Origin: Pandoraea terrae
Lineage (GTDB): Bacteria > Pseudomonadota > Gammaproteobacteria > Burkholderiales > Burkholderiaceae
Assembly (NCBI RefSeq): GCF_902459695.1
Contig: NZ_CABPRZ010000019.1
Coordinates: 1 to 64,000 of the forward strand
DNA: 64,000 nt
Direction of reading: 5' to 3'
The translations under genes and the position numbers were made by a program. Below the pieces are notes generated by a model. The model was not told where the DNA came from and made no database searches. It was given only the letters and a program-made list of their open reading frames with translations. How positions within the stretch are numbered: position 1 is the stretch's first letter; each line of letters begins with the position of its first letter. Below are positions 1 to 8,709 of this stretch, in pieces.

Positions 1-171
1 CGAACCCGCAATTTGTGCAGCGCATATCGCCCCCTTATGGCCATCGCCTGCCTCCGATCATTAGACGCGCCATTAGCCTCGTTAGCAAGACAGGGCGCGC
101 GACGGCCCTGGGGCAATCCATGGCGAGTCGCGAGGATATTCTGTTACCGGCAAGGGAAATTTTTCGCCCCC

Positions 172-1193
172 TCAGCTGCTCCGAGCCAAGCGGGTAGAAG
201 GGTTTTGTCGCGATAAGGAGGTTTGACGAAGCCGACGGGGGAACGCGCAGACCGATGAAACCAGGGAATAGAATTGCCGCGCGGTGGACAAACGGGGTCC
301 CCAAGGGCATTTCATCTGCCCCTTGGCGATCATGTGCACAGTTTCGATGCCACCGACAACGATGCGTACGCAACGAAAATACTTGGCCATGCCACGGAAT
401 AATTCGCGCACACGCCGCACGATGGCGTGACGGCGCACCTGGTTCAGCGCAGTGCTGTAACCGTTCAACTCGGCGGTACCCGCAATACGCAAACGGTCCC
501 CCAGTCGCGAAAACACGAGCTTATATTCGCCGTCAGTCAAACTGACCTGATACGCCAGCGACGGGTCATGCACAGGCAGCGTCACCGAATACCCTTTAGC
601 CGGGTAGATTGACAGGTTGATACCCAGCGGCCGCAACAGCATCGGGCTGTAGCTGCCCAATGACACGACATATGCATCCGCACGTAGCAGTTCGGCACGC
701 CCTTGCTCGTCAGCCACCATCACACCATCGAGACAATCGCCGACCGGACACAAACACTGGATACGAGTGCCATAGCGGAATTACACGCCCCGTTGGACGG
801 CAAGCGCAGCCAGCCTCTGGGTAACCGTCACGCTTTCAGCGTGGCATGGCTGTAAAGACCCAGATTAACGATCTGTATGATGTTGCGGCGCGTGCGCGCG
901 GGCGTGCATTCGCGTAGGAATTGTTGGTACCACCGCCATTGATGCCAGTCGGCGCGCAGACGGAACCGCAGCGGCGCGTCCGAACGTGCCAACCATTTCA
1001 ACACCTTGAGCGGTGCGCTCGGATTGGCCCACGGTTCGGCGTGACTGACAGAAATGTGGCCACCATTGGCAAAGCTGGTTCCCAGGCCTGTGGTGGGTTG
1101 ACGGTCGATGACGGTGACGTCGTGGCCGGCTTGGCGTAAAAACCAAGCCTGGGCGGGGCCGACGACGCCGGCACCGAGAACGGTGACTTTCAC
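172..1193 (-). pseudogene. D-amino-acid dehydrogenase (DadA-like) remnant
   Basis: The first part (1193 down to 828) begins like a DadA-type FAD enzyme: a Rossmann start VTVLGAGVVGPAQAWFLRQA followed by SFANGGHISVSHAEPWANP. That frame stops at 828. Family similarity resumes in another frame around 820-740 (LAALAVQRGV, an in-frame TAA, then FRYGTRI) and continues to about 300 (LGSYSPMLLRPLGI, IYPAKGYSVTLPV). The central stretch between the two parts is missing, there is a frameshift and a premature stop, and the C-terminal FAD-binding end is lost. The intact family has about 420-430 residues. It would have oxidised D-amino acids at the inner membrane. It is a non-functional remnant; the 3' limit is approximate. 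Confidence 0.75.
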
Positions 1194-1227
1194 GAAAGCC
1201 TCTAAAGTGACAAAGAAGAGTCAACGG

Positions 1228-2319
1228 CTAGAAGCGATGGCGGATCCCCACTTGTGTCATAGCCGCCCAATTCGCACGGCTCGGCGCCATGAACAAGAAC
1301 TGAGCCTTCTGTCCCTCGGTAGCCTTTTGATAGGCGACGGATGCGTAGAGGTCGGTTCGTTTGGAAAGGAAGTAATCAACCTCTGTTCCAAACGTGTGAC
1401 GCTTGCCCAGCATAAGTTGATTGCTCAGACCGTGATTCGGGCTGCTGAAAGTGTAGCCAACGAGGAGCGACGCTGCACCGTTAAATTGGTAGCGAAAATT
1501 AAAGTCGATGCCACTCACGGTGTCCCCCGTGGCACTCCATCGCGCTTGCGTTAACAGTGCATTTAGCGTGAATTTTCCAACCTCGTATGAGCCGCCAAGC
1601 GCGACGTTGGAGTACCGAGCGTGCGATGTTGGATCTTGCCGACTCGTATATGCGATGCCCAAATCGATCGGATTCGCTGCATATCCCAAGTAAAAACTTG
1701 ATGTGGATCCTTGCGTGAGGCTTCCAGGTGCCCCCCCGAGACCGTACATTGCCCCAAACGATAGCCCGCTGCCCCCAAAACTCGGGCTCACATACCGGAT
1801 CGAGTTATCTACGCGCGCACCGCCAAGGCGATCGATATCGGGATTACTGCCGTTGCCGCCCAACAAGCCACTGATGATCGACGTCCCCGCGCGGTCAAAC
1901 GGGGCGCCGAGCAGACAACCACTCGCATACTTGCAAAGACCCGTCAACATGAAATCATATTGGCGACCAAAGCTCAACGTGCCCATGTTGTCTTTGCTCA
2001 ACCCGATCCAAGCTTGCCGACCGAACATCCGAGGGGTGCTGCCGGAACTTGCGAAAGTGCCGTCGTTGGCGCCGAAGCCATTCTCCACCTTGAACACTGT
2101 CTTAAGTCCTCCCCCCAGATCCTCACTGCCCATAAGACCGAAACCAGCGCCGATATGATTGCCGCTGTTCATTGAAACACTCACATTACCTCCGCCATTT
2201 TGAGTGAACGCGAGGCTGGTATCGAAATGACCGAACAAGACGACCGATGATTGAGCGTAAGCGGCGGAAACAGACACGGCTGACGCGAAAATACCGATGG
2301 CTACCTTTAGTTTAAACAC
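1228..2319 (-). CDS. Outer-membrane porin, Burkholderia type
   Basis: A 363-residue Gram-negative porin. It has a signal peptide of about 22 residues ending AYA, then the mature start QSSVVLFGHFDTSLAF, which is typical of the beta-proteobacterial OmpC-like porin family. The body alternates in beta-strand fashion (FGRQYDFMLTG, GSYEVGKFTLNA) and the protein ends VGIRHRF, with the C-terminal phenylalanine used for outer-membrane assembly. It should form a trimeric 16-strand channel for small solutes. Palindromic TGTGATCACA elements lie upstream of the start, as they do before the nearby binding-protein gene, so the porin is probably co-regulated and may admit the substrate of this catabolic cluster. 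The solute is not deducible. Confidence 0.9.
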   Translation of the reverse strand: MFKLKVAIGIFASAVSVSAAYAQSSVVLFGHFDTSLAFTQNGGGNVSVSMNSGNHIGAGFGLMGSEDLGGGLKTVFKVENGFGANDGTFASSGSTPRMFGRQAWIGLSKDNMGTLSFGRQYDFMLTGLCKYASGCLLGAPFDRAGTSIISGLLGGNGSNPDIDRLGGARVDNSIRYVSPSFGGSGLSFGAMYGLGGAPGSLTQGSTSSFYLGYAANPIDLGIAYTSRQDPTSHARYSNVALGGSYEVGKFTLNALLTQARWSATGDTVSGIDFNFRYQFNGAASLLVGYTFSSPNHGLSNQLMLGKRHTFGTEVDYFLSKRTDLYASVAYQKATEGQKAQFLFMAPSRANWAAMTQVGIRHRF

Positions 2320-2378
2320 ACCTTATCTCCCCACACGGTTACGCAGAATTTGGTTTGCCAGCTTATGGCCAGGTAAAA

Positions 2379-2428
2379 TGTGATCACATATATAGATCAC
2401 ATTTAGTGATAATTGTTGGTGATCACAA
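2379..2428. promoter_or_regulatory. Operator cluster upstream of the porin (TGTGATCACA)
   Basis: A perfect palindrome TGTGATCACA lies at 2379-2388. A partial copy AGATCACAT follows around 2394-2402, and another TGATCACAA lies at 2420-2428. They are 60-110 bases upstream of the porin start codon. The same word occurs at 3880-3889 and 4012-4020. This looks like a dimeric regulator's operator. The regulator is unknown: a GntR-family protein is one possibility but no such gene is in the window. Confidence 0.6.
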
Positions 2429-2469
2429 TGCGATTGTCAAGCTTTTAAGAGTGGCTGCCTCCGTCTGGT

Positions 2470-2590
2470 GCGGCAAGATCGCATCGCCGTCAGCAATGGC
2501 CCAGAGTTCGCCGGCAAAGTGCGTAACGCATCGGCATACCGCCAGCGCACGCAAAATGGCCACACCGATGGTGTGACGGGGGCACCGATA
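2470..2590 (+). pseudogene. IS3-family transposase (integrase core) fragment
   Basis: One forward frame from 2483 reads IAVSNGPEFAGKVRNASAYR. This resembles the DNGxEFxGxxxDxWAY stretch around the second catalytic aspartate of IS3-family OrfB transposases, here with Asp replaced by Ser. No flanking transposase sequence or terminal inverted repeats were recognised. It is a short degraded remnant. From about 2590 to 2843 I see no gene or clear signal. Confidence 0.4.
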
Positions 2591-2843
2591 CCCATCAGCA
2601 GCATCGGCAACAGCGCAAGCCATACCATGCCGTGATATTCACGCCTTCGTCCGCCAGCGATCATTGGTTGGCACTGCTGGGCCAACGCCAGTCACGCGGA
2701 GACGCAAGTTGAGATCCGTGAGCACGACCACCGCCAGTCCTCGCCCCGGGTAGCGGGGCGTGGCATGGTGGTCATGGGCGTAAAATTCCTTCGTCCACGT
2801 ACAACTCGCCCGCATCGTCCATCGGACGTACGCATGCTCCCGA

Positions 2844-3845
2844 TTATTTGGCAGTCGAGAAAAGGTCGTTGGTGTAGTAGTGCGCGAGCGGTTGCATGTT
2901 CTGGATTTGATCCCCCGACTGGAGTATGCCCAGTGCCGTTTTAATTACATTGGGATCGATCCAGCCCGCGGGATGGTTCGTGGATTGTGGTACATATTCC
3001 ATCGTGATCCGGATCTGTTTCGCGACAACTGACTTATCCAATCCGCCAGCCCAGTTCTTTAAGAATAGTTCGGCAGCTTCCGTCGGATCGCGACGGGATT
3101 CCGTCATTGCTTTATCAAGCGCTTTAAGAAAGTGCCGCAATGCATCTGCCTTGGTTGCGTTGGCTTGATCGCTCGTGACCAGCGCCAAACCCGGGACGGC
3201 CAGCCCGTATTTCGCCAGATCCATTGTGACCACCTCGGTATGACGCGCCTCCAGCATAGGTAAATCCCAGTTGTAGTAGATTCCAGCGACGTCAGCTTTA
3301 CCTGAGATCACGAGCGGCAGGCGCGACATACTGTCCGTATTGACCAGGCGTAGGGCGGAGCAATTCAAACCGTTTCGATTGCAGAGTACTTTGAGGAATT
3401 CCGTTGTCGTATCGCCAACCGACGCCGCGATGGTCTTGTTGATAAGATCTTTCGGCACTCGGACTGGATTTTCGGGTCTCGACGCAAAGGCCATAGGTGT
3501 CACTGGGTGATAGATCGCGATCAGCTTGAGAGGCATTCCTTTGCGGATTGCGTTGATCGCGTAGATGCCTGGCAGTACGACGACATCTTCCCGGCCCTGA
3601 ACGAGCGAACCCAATGCCGCTTGAGCCCCGGCTCCTTCGCCAAGCTTTACCGCCAAGCCTTCATCGATGAAATAGCCCTTTTCCTTGGCAACATAGAATG
3701 GAGCATATTCCGACTTGAGCTTCCAGCTAAATCGAACGTTAAGGCTATCCGCCCCCCAACTTTGGGTCGACATCGCACCGATAAGCGAGAGCACCAGGAA
3801 AGAAGATAAGATTCGCCGAAACAAAATCACGGAATAGTCCGCCAT
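2844..3845 (-). CDS. ABC transporter substrate-binding protein, NMT1/SsuA-like
   Basis: A 333-residue periplasmic binding protein of the NMT1/THI5-like (taurine/nitrate/sulfonate) class. The ATG at 3845 is preceded by GGAGG five bases upstream, so I prefer it to the TTG at 3857. A signal peptide (about residues 1-30) ends near QSWGA. Family landmarks follow: FYVAKEKGYFIDEGL near the N-terminus, a GAGAQAALGSLVQG loop, and the C-terminal GWIDPNVIKTALGI ... LAHYYTNDLF. It stands alone, about 4 kb from the permease and ATPase genes, whose own binding-protein gene (9540-10064) is broken, so it may feed that transporter. A TGTGATCACA operator lies 35 bases upstream. The substrate is unknown. Confidence 0.85.
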   Translation of the reverse strand: MADYSVILFRRILSSFLVLSLIGAMSTQSWGADSLNVRFSWKLKSEYAPFYVAKEKGYFIDEGLAVKLGEGAGAQAALGSLVQGREDVVVLPGIYAINAIRKGMPLKLIAIYHPVTPMAFASRPENPVRVPKDLINKTIAASVGDTTTEFLKVLCNRNGLNCSALRLVNTDSMSRLPLVISGKADVAGIYYNWDLPMLEARHTEVVTMDLAKYGLAVPGLALVTSDQANATKADALRHFLKALDKAMTESRRDPTEAAELFLKNWAGGLDKSVVAKQIRITMEYVPQSTNHPAGWIDPNVIKTALGILQSGDQIQNMQPLAHYYTNDLFSTAK

Positions 3846-3879
3846 AGCTGCCTCCAATATGGGGTATGATATATATTGA

Positions 3880-4020
3880 TGTGATCACAATTTGATATCA
3901 CATAAAGATTAGCCCTGCTGTAGCTAGGGTGTCAATGCGTGGTAACCCAACCCTGCGACGCACAGCGCTACACTGTTGTGGTGCGACGCCGTATCGACGA
4001 CCTTAAGAGTCGTGATCACA
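3880..4020. promoter_or_regulatory. Divergent control region with TGTGATCACA operators
   Basis: This intergenic stretch separates the binding-protein gene (leftward) from the LysR gene (rightward). TGTGATCACA lies at 3880-3889, the near copy TGATATCACA at 3893-3902, and GTGATCACA at 4012-4020, only 12 bases before the LysR start codon. The last site would overlap the LysR ribosome-binding region, which suggests repression or autoregulation. It is the same word as at 2379-2388. Confidence 0.6.
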
Positions 4021-4032
4021 CCAGGAAAGACG

Positions 4033-4974
4033 ATGCGTTTTCATAAACTGGACTTAAATTTGTTGATTGCATTGGATGCAATCCTTGCCGATCCGCACAT
4101 CACGCGCGTCGCACAGCGGCTGCACGTCAGCCAATCAACGATGAGTGGGCTATTGGCGAGGTTGCGCGAATACTTCAGGGATCAGCTCATAGTTCAAGTG
4201 GGCCGAAAAACCGTCCTCACTCCATTCGCCGAGGAATTAGCGGATCCGCTCAGGTCGATACTCGATCAAACCGAAAAATTATTGTCGACCAGTATCATGT
4301 TTGACCCGGCGGCATCCTCGCACTGCTTTACCGTTGCATGCTCCGACTATGTCTGGGCCTCGCTAATGTTCAAAGTACTTCAGGAGACAGCGCGGCAGGC
4401 GCCACTTGCGAAAGTCTGGTATGCGGGCTCAGGACATCACTTCGTCAACGGAAATGCTGATTTTCTGGTGGTCCCAGACCGTTTTGCGAGTCCGGATCAT
4501 CCCAGCGAAATCCTCTGCAGCGAACGTTTTTCATGTGTCGTCTGGTCCGGCAATGAGCTCGTCGGTGATAGCCTTTCAATCGACCAGTTCTTGAATCTGG
4601 GGCATGTCATCGCATTCTCAGAGCGACCCACGCTAATCGAGGACTGGTTCGCCAAGCAATTTGGACAAAAATGCAACGTGGCACGCGTTTCCCCGAGTTA
4701 CACGCTGATTCCCCAAACAGTGATCGGAACGAACCACATTGCGGCCCTGCCCACCAGCATGGCCCAAAACTATGCAGAACACCTGCCACTCCGCATCCTT
4801 ACTCCACCTGTCGATTTGCCTATCCTCACCGATGTGCTGCAATGGCACTGGCACAAGGATCAGGATCCCGCATCACGTTGGTTTCGTGCGTTGATGGTGC
4901 ACACTGCTCGAAGCATGGTCTCTCAGGCAGCCCCTCCCTCGTTTGCCGGCTTTCGCATCGACACGAGGTCATAA
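4033..4974 (+). CDS. LysR-family transcriptional regulator
   Basis: A 313-residue LysR-type regulator. The N-terminal winged helix-turn-helix is clear: LDLNLLIALDAILADPHITRVAQRLHVSQSTMSGLLARLREYF (residues about 5-48), in the NodD/LinR-like subgroup. The effector-binding domain follows from about residue 90. The ATG at 4033 has GGAAAG upstream; a longer frame from 3976 would run through the GTGATCACA site and is less likely. The gene is divergent from the binding-protein gene and converges on the reductase gene, with a six-base overlap of the two stop regions (4969-4974). It probably controls the aromatic oxygenase/transport cluster; the inducer is unknown. Confidence 0.85.
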   Translation: MRFHKLDLNLLIALDAILADPHITRVAQRLHVSQSTMSGLLARLREYFRDQLIVQVGRKTVLTPFAEELADPLRSILDQTEKLLSTSIMFDPAASSHCFTVACSDYVWASLMFKVLQETARQAPLAKVWYAGSGHHFVNGNADFLVVPDRFASPDHPSEILCSERFSCVVWSGNELVGDSLSIDQFLNLGHVIAFSERPTLIEDWFAKQFGQKCNVARVSPSYTLIPQTVIGTNHIAALPTSMAQNYAEHLPLRILTPPVDLPILTDVLQWHWHKDQDPASRWFRALMVHTARSMVSQAAPPSFAGFRIDTRS

Positions 4975-5931
4975 ATCTATGACCAACCGGGCGCCGCGTG
5001 CGCGCGAACAGCACGGCGTGAATTGGTCGTTCCGCGCGCGTTCCAGTGGTGTGAGAAACGTGTCCCGGTGTTCCGGCTCCCCCGCAAGAACTCGGGTCAG
5101 ACAAGTTCCGCACACACCTTGCTCGCACGAAACGGGAATATCAATGCCATGCGCGGCCAGCACCTCCGCGACGCTTTTTTCGGGAGGGACGGTGTAGATC
5201 TTTCCCGTGCGCGCGAGTTGCACCTCGAACGAGCTCTCTTGGGCAACGGCTTGCGCTGGCGCGGCGAAATATTCCCGATGCAGCCTGGACTCGGGCCAAT
5301 CGCGCTGACGCGCATTGCCTAAGACCCATTCGATGAAGCCGGTCGGCCCACACACATATATGTGTGTCTCCGACCCGCACTCCGCGAGCGTCATCGAAAT
5401 GTCGAGGCGCTGGCTGGGTGGCCCTTCGTCAAAGTGAAGCACCGAGCGATTCGCGAAAGCTGAGCTCTCAATTCGCTCGCGAAAAGCCATACGCCCTGCC
5501 GAGCGAGCGCAATAGTGCAGCGAAAATCTTGCCTTCTTTTCAGCGAGCTGCTCGGCCATACACAAGATCGGAGTAACACCTATGCCGCCGGCCAACAGCA
5601 GAACATTGAGTGATTTATCATCAAGCGGAAATAAATTCCTTGGTTTGCCAATTTTTATGAGCGCTCCCTGATGAATCTCGTCGTGCATCGCCCGAGAGCC
5701 ACCGCGTGACGCAGGATCACGCAGAACGGCTATCACGTAACGGTGCCGTTCAGACGGCTTATTGCAAAGTGAGTATTGGCGCGTCAAGCCAGGCAGAACC
5801 TGAACATCGACGTGCGCGCCGGCAGTGAAAGGCGGAAGCGGCGCGCCGGTTGGATCCACCAACTCAAATGAGCAGATATCGGTCGCCTCAACCGTCTTTG
5901 TGCGGATCTGGACCTCGATCCAATCTTGCAT
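4969..5931 (-). CDS. Oxygenase reductase, VanB / phthalate dioxygenase reductase family
   Basis: A 320-residue FMN/NAD(P)H and plant-type [2Fe-2S] reductase that passes electrons to the Rieske oxygenase encoded just upstream. Domains in order: FMN-binding barrel with the RQYSLCN motif (about residue 70), NAD-binding domain with LLAGGIGVTPIL (about 110) and YVCGPTGF (about 195), and a C-terminal ferredoxin domain with VSCEQGVCGTC plus a later Cys (about 270-310). This order is that of the VanB/Pht2 group. GAGGAG lies six bases before the ATG. The gap to the oxygenase gene is 62 bases, so they are surely co-transcribed. The partner substrate is not known from sequence. Confidence 0.9.
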   Translation of the reverse strand: MQDWIEVQIRTKTVEATDICSFELVDPTGAPLPPFTAGAHVDVQVLPGLTRQYSLCNKPSERHRYVIAVLRDPASRGGSRAMHDEIHQGALIKIGKPRNLFPLDDKSLNVLLLAGGIGVTPILCMAEQLAEKKARFSLHYCARSAGRMAFRERIESSAFANRSVLHFDEGPPSQRLDISMTLAECGSETHIYVCGPTGFIEWVLGNARQRDWPESRLHREYFAAPAQAVAQESSFEVQLARTGKIYTVPPEKSVAEVLAAHGIDIPVSCEQGVCGTCLTRVLAGEPEHRDTFLTPLERARNDQFTPCCSRARGARLVIDL

Positions 5932-5993
5932 GATGTACTCCTCGGGCTGCCCCTCGTCGCTCGCCCCAAAGGGGCGCAGTCGGTCGGTTCGAA

Positions 5994-7049
5994 CTAAGAA
6001 GCAACGTTGCTCGCCGCTTGCTTGCCATGCTCTTCGTTCTGGATCAATTCCCCAAGGATTCGCCGTGCGCGCACGGCCGGCGCATCGGTTTGCAGCAACA
6101 CCGGCTTCAGCGCCAGCAGCTCGGTCGTCGAGCCCATAGACCTCTGTTGCGCTTCAATAATCGGCTTATCCTCGTTGTCGAAGACATTGGTACCGATCTG
6201 CAGCAGTATTTCTCCCAGCGCGGTGTCGTCCCGGCGAAAATCGCGAGCCATCCCCCAGAAATAATGGGTCGTACTTTCAGTTTCGGGTGTCAATAAATGG
6301 GCGGTTGGGATCGAAATGCCTTTGTCGTGAGGTTCCCCAACACCGGTCATGCCGACATCCAGCAGGAGTAAGGCGGGCGGATTCCAGCGCATATAGTTGC
6401 GGTGATCGCCACGCCGATCGCCCGGGTAGCCAAGCATCTCAAAATACTTGTTTGGGTATTGATTACGTCGAATGAATTTCGCCCACACGGTATTCTCGTC
6501 ATAGGGTGGGTTAGGCTCCATTGTCGATGGGCCGGCGGGATTGGCGAAAAGCGGATGAATGTATTGACCGTGCGTCAAATCAAGCAGATTGTCCGTAATC
6601 AACTGGTAATTCGCGGCGACATGTAAATACCCGAACACGCTAGCGTAGCGTTCGCTATCGCCGAACTGGCCGAAGTCGTGGATCTTCGACTCGTCTGCCA
6701 GATCGGCATCGCCCATCCAGATCCACACAACGCCGTGGCGCTCGGCGACCTTGTAACTCTTGACTCGCGCTGCCTTCGGAATAGCCCCATCACCGTGTGG
6801 ATTGAACGAACACTCACCAGTGTCTTTAAAGCATAATCCGTGATAACCGCATTCGACGATGTCACCTTTCAGCTTGCCAAGGTGCAATGGGACAAATCGG
6901 TGCGGGCACCGGTCTGCGAGCGCTGCGATCGCCCCGTTCTCCTTGCGATACAGCACGACCGGCTGATTCAAGAAGGTGCGGGGCAATAACTGACGACCGA
7001 CCTCGCCGGACCATGCGGCGGCATACCAGGTATTCTCGAGAAACGCCAT
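5994..7049 (-). CDS. Rieske non-heme iron oxygenase, VanA-like
   Basis: A 351-residue oxygenase alpha subunit. The start MAFLENTWYAAAWSGEVG is typical of vanillate-demethylase-like enzymes and is preceded by AAGGAGG, so 7049 is chosen over the upstream frame extension to 7211. The Rieske centre is CPHR (about residue 47) and CGYHGL (about 66). The mononuclear iron site lies in DNLLDLTHGQYIHP, with two histidines, and a later Asp. Together with the VanB-like reductase it should carry out O-demethylation or hydroxylation of an aromatic acid. A nearby decarboxylase-like remnant of phthalate type hints at aromatic acids, but the true substrate (vanillate, a phthalate or other) cannot be settled here. 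Confidence 0.88.
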   Translation of the reverse strand: MAFLENTWYAAAWSGEVGRQLLPRTFLNQPVVLYRKENGAIAALADRCPHRFVPLHLGKLKGDIVECGYHGLCFKDTGECSFNPHGDGAIPKAARVKSYKVAERHGVVWIWMGDADLADESKIHDFGQFGDSERYASVFGYLHVAANYQLITDNLLDLTHGQYIHPLFANPAGPSTMEPNPPYDENTVWAKFIRRNQYPNKYFEMLGYPGDRRGDHRNYMRWNPPALLLLDVGMTGVGEPHDKGISIPTAHLLTPETESTTHYFWGMARDFRRDDTALGEILLQIGTNVFDNEDKPIIEAQQRSMGSTTELLALKPVLLQTDAPAVRARRILGELIQNEEHGKQAASNVAS

Positions 7050-7311
7050 TTGCCTTCCTCCTTGTGAAGTGTCTTGTGCGTTAAGCAAATTGTTGCAAAA
7101 CGGCTCGAACTTGAGAAATGGAATTTCACGATGACTGTGCATCGCCATTTTCGATGCCCCGTTACTATCTTCATTCCCCGATGTGGGGAGTTGGCGAGCC
7201 AGGCCCGGCATGATTCCTGCCCCCAGTTGTCCATGGTCCGGGAGGTGTTGTCACCGGGTCTGTTGGGTGGCTGGCGATCGCACATAGAAGGGGCTCCGCC
7301 AGAACTTTTTT

Positions 7312-7843
7312 AGAGTTGCTGGGTGCCATCAAGGCGCGCGACAACTACGCACATACCCAGACGCTGTTCACTGGCGAGGTGACAGTGCCGGGACTTGACT
7401 TGCGGCGAGCCGACGTGCCGTTGGGCCAGTTGTGTTAAAGCGTTTCTGGCAGGACGCACCCTGGCCGGTAGCAGAGATGTCGCAGGGCAAGTACGTCGCA
7501 TTGCGCGCCAAAACGACCGCTGGATTGCATCGCGTTGCCCCTCTTCCCAAATCGCCTGTTCCGCCACGCAGCGATTTACGCTCGGGCGCTGTCGATACAC
7601 CGGTACGAAGTGCAATTGGAAGAGGCGCACTGGATCGAGGCGGGGCTCAATGCACCCGCCGACAAGCGGTCCGTAACGACGCGTGTGCCGGGGCTCGACA
7701 TCACGCGCGTCGATGACCGCTCGTTAGTCACGCTGCTGGGTGATGGCGATCTCGATGCCGTTATCGCTCCGCATGCGTCCTCGAATCAACTCGACTGCGG
7801 AAGCCGCGCCGCCGGTGCCCGCACCCAGTACCGAGATTTTTGA
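7312..7843 (+). pseudogene. 4,5-dihydroxyphthalate decarboxylase-like remnant
   Basis: Three pieces in different forward frames resemble the phthalate-catabolic decarboxylase family, which has a periplasmic-binding-protein-like fold. They are KARDNYAHTQTLFTGEVTVPGLDL (split over about 7330-7405), then IALPLFPNRLFRHAAIYARA (about 7530-7580), then SVTTRVPGLDITRV with LVTLLGDGDLDAVIAP (about 7670-7770). The intact family has about 330 residues, so the gene has frameshifts and has lost much of its length. It is non-functional. Its presence supports an aromatic-acid origin for the cluster. The remaining bases 7212-7311 show no gene. Confidence 0.6.
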
Positions 7844-7863
7844 CGTGCCTGTCTCTTGAGTGA

Positions 7864-8667
7864 CTAATGCAGGATGCCCTTGGCTTCGAAAATGCGACGC
7901 ACTGTCTGCATGTATTCGACGAATTTCGGATCGCGGTGCATTTCCCACGTGCGCGGACGCGGCATGTCGATAGTCAAGTCCAGATCGATGCGGCCCGGGC
8001 GCGGAGACATCACCAGCACTCGGTCAGCCAGGAACACGGCCTCGTCGATACCATGGGTGATGAACATCACTGTGTTTTTGACGGACAGCCAGAGGCTTTG
8101 CAGATCCATGATCATTTGCTCGCGAGTCAGCGCATCGAGCGCGCCGAACGGCTCATCCATCAACAATAAACCGGGTGTTTGGATCAGCGCACGGCAAATC
8201 GCCACGCGTTGTCGCATTCCGCCAGAGAGCTCGGCAGGATACTTCGCACCGAAGCCTTTGAGGCCGACTGCCTCCAGCAACTGCTCAGCCTTGGGAACGA
8301 ACGCGGTCCTATCCCATTTCTTGATTTCGATCGGCAGCAGGATGTTGTCGAGCACAGTGCGCCAGTCCAGCAACAGGTCTGACTGAAACACCACGCCTGT
8401 CTTTGGGTGTGCACGCCGCACTTCTTCGCCATCGATGCAGATCTGGCCGGCGCTGACTTTCGTCAGGCCCGCCACCAAGCTCAACAGGGTGCTTTTGCCG
8501 CAACCGCTGGGGCCGACGACGGCGACGAACTCACCGGGCTTGACGGCAATGTCGGTTCGATCCAGCGCTAAAATTTCCTGCCCTTCGCGCGTCTCGTACG
8601 TCTTTGTCACTTGGTTGATGTTGACCGACACGCTTACCTGGCTACTGTTCATTGGGTTCATATACAT
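7864..8667 (-). CDS. ABC transporter ATP-binding protein, SsuB/TauB-like
   Basis: A 267-residue ATPase of the nitrate/sulfonate/taurine importer family. Visible motifs are Walker A GPSGCGKST (about residue 53), Q-loop VVFQSDLLLDW (about 97), signature LSGGMRQR (about 147), Walker B LLLMDEPFGALD (about 167) and switch histidine FITHGIDEA (about 199). It follows the permease gene with 42 bases between, in one operon. It energises uptake through that permease at the inner membrane. The operon's own binding-protein gene is broken, so it may use the intact one at 2844-3845. Confidence 0.92.
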   Translation of the reverse strand: MYMNPMNSSQVSVSVNINQVTKTYETREGQEILALDRTDIAVKPGEFVAVVGPSGCGKSTLLSLVAGLTKVSAGQICIDGEEVRRAHPKTGVVFQSDLLLDWRTVLDNILLPIEIKKWDRTAFVPKAEQLLEAVGLKGFGAKYPAELSGGMRQRVAICRALIQTPGLLLMDEPFGALDALTREQMIMDLQSLWLSVKNTVMFITHGIDEAVFLADRVLVMSPRPGRIDLDLTIDMPRPRTWEMHRDPKFVEYMQTVRRIFEAKGILH

Positions 8668-8709
8668 CCCCGCCTGAAAGTCGACTCGACTGTCGCGTTT
8701 ACGCGCGCC

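Noticed and set aside
2437-2685. 82-codon minus-strand frame with a hydrophobic stretch
   Set aside because: It overlaps the transposase fragment, has no ribosome site, and resembles no family I know.
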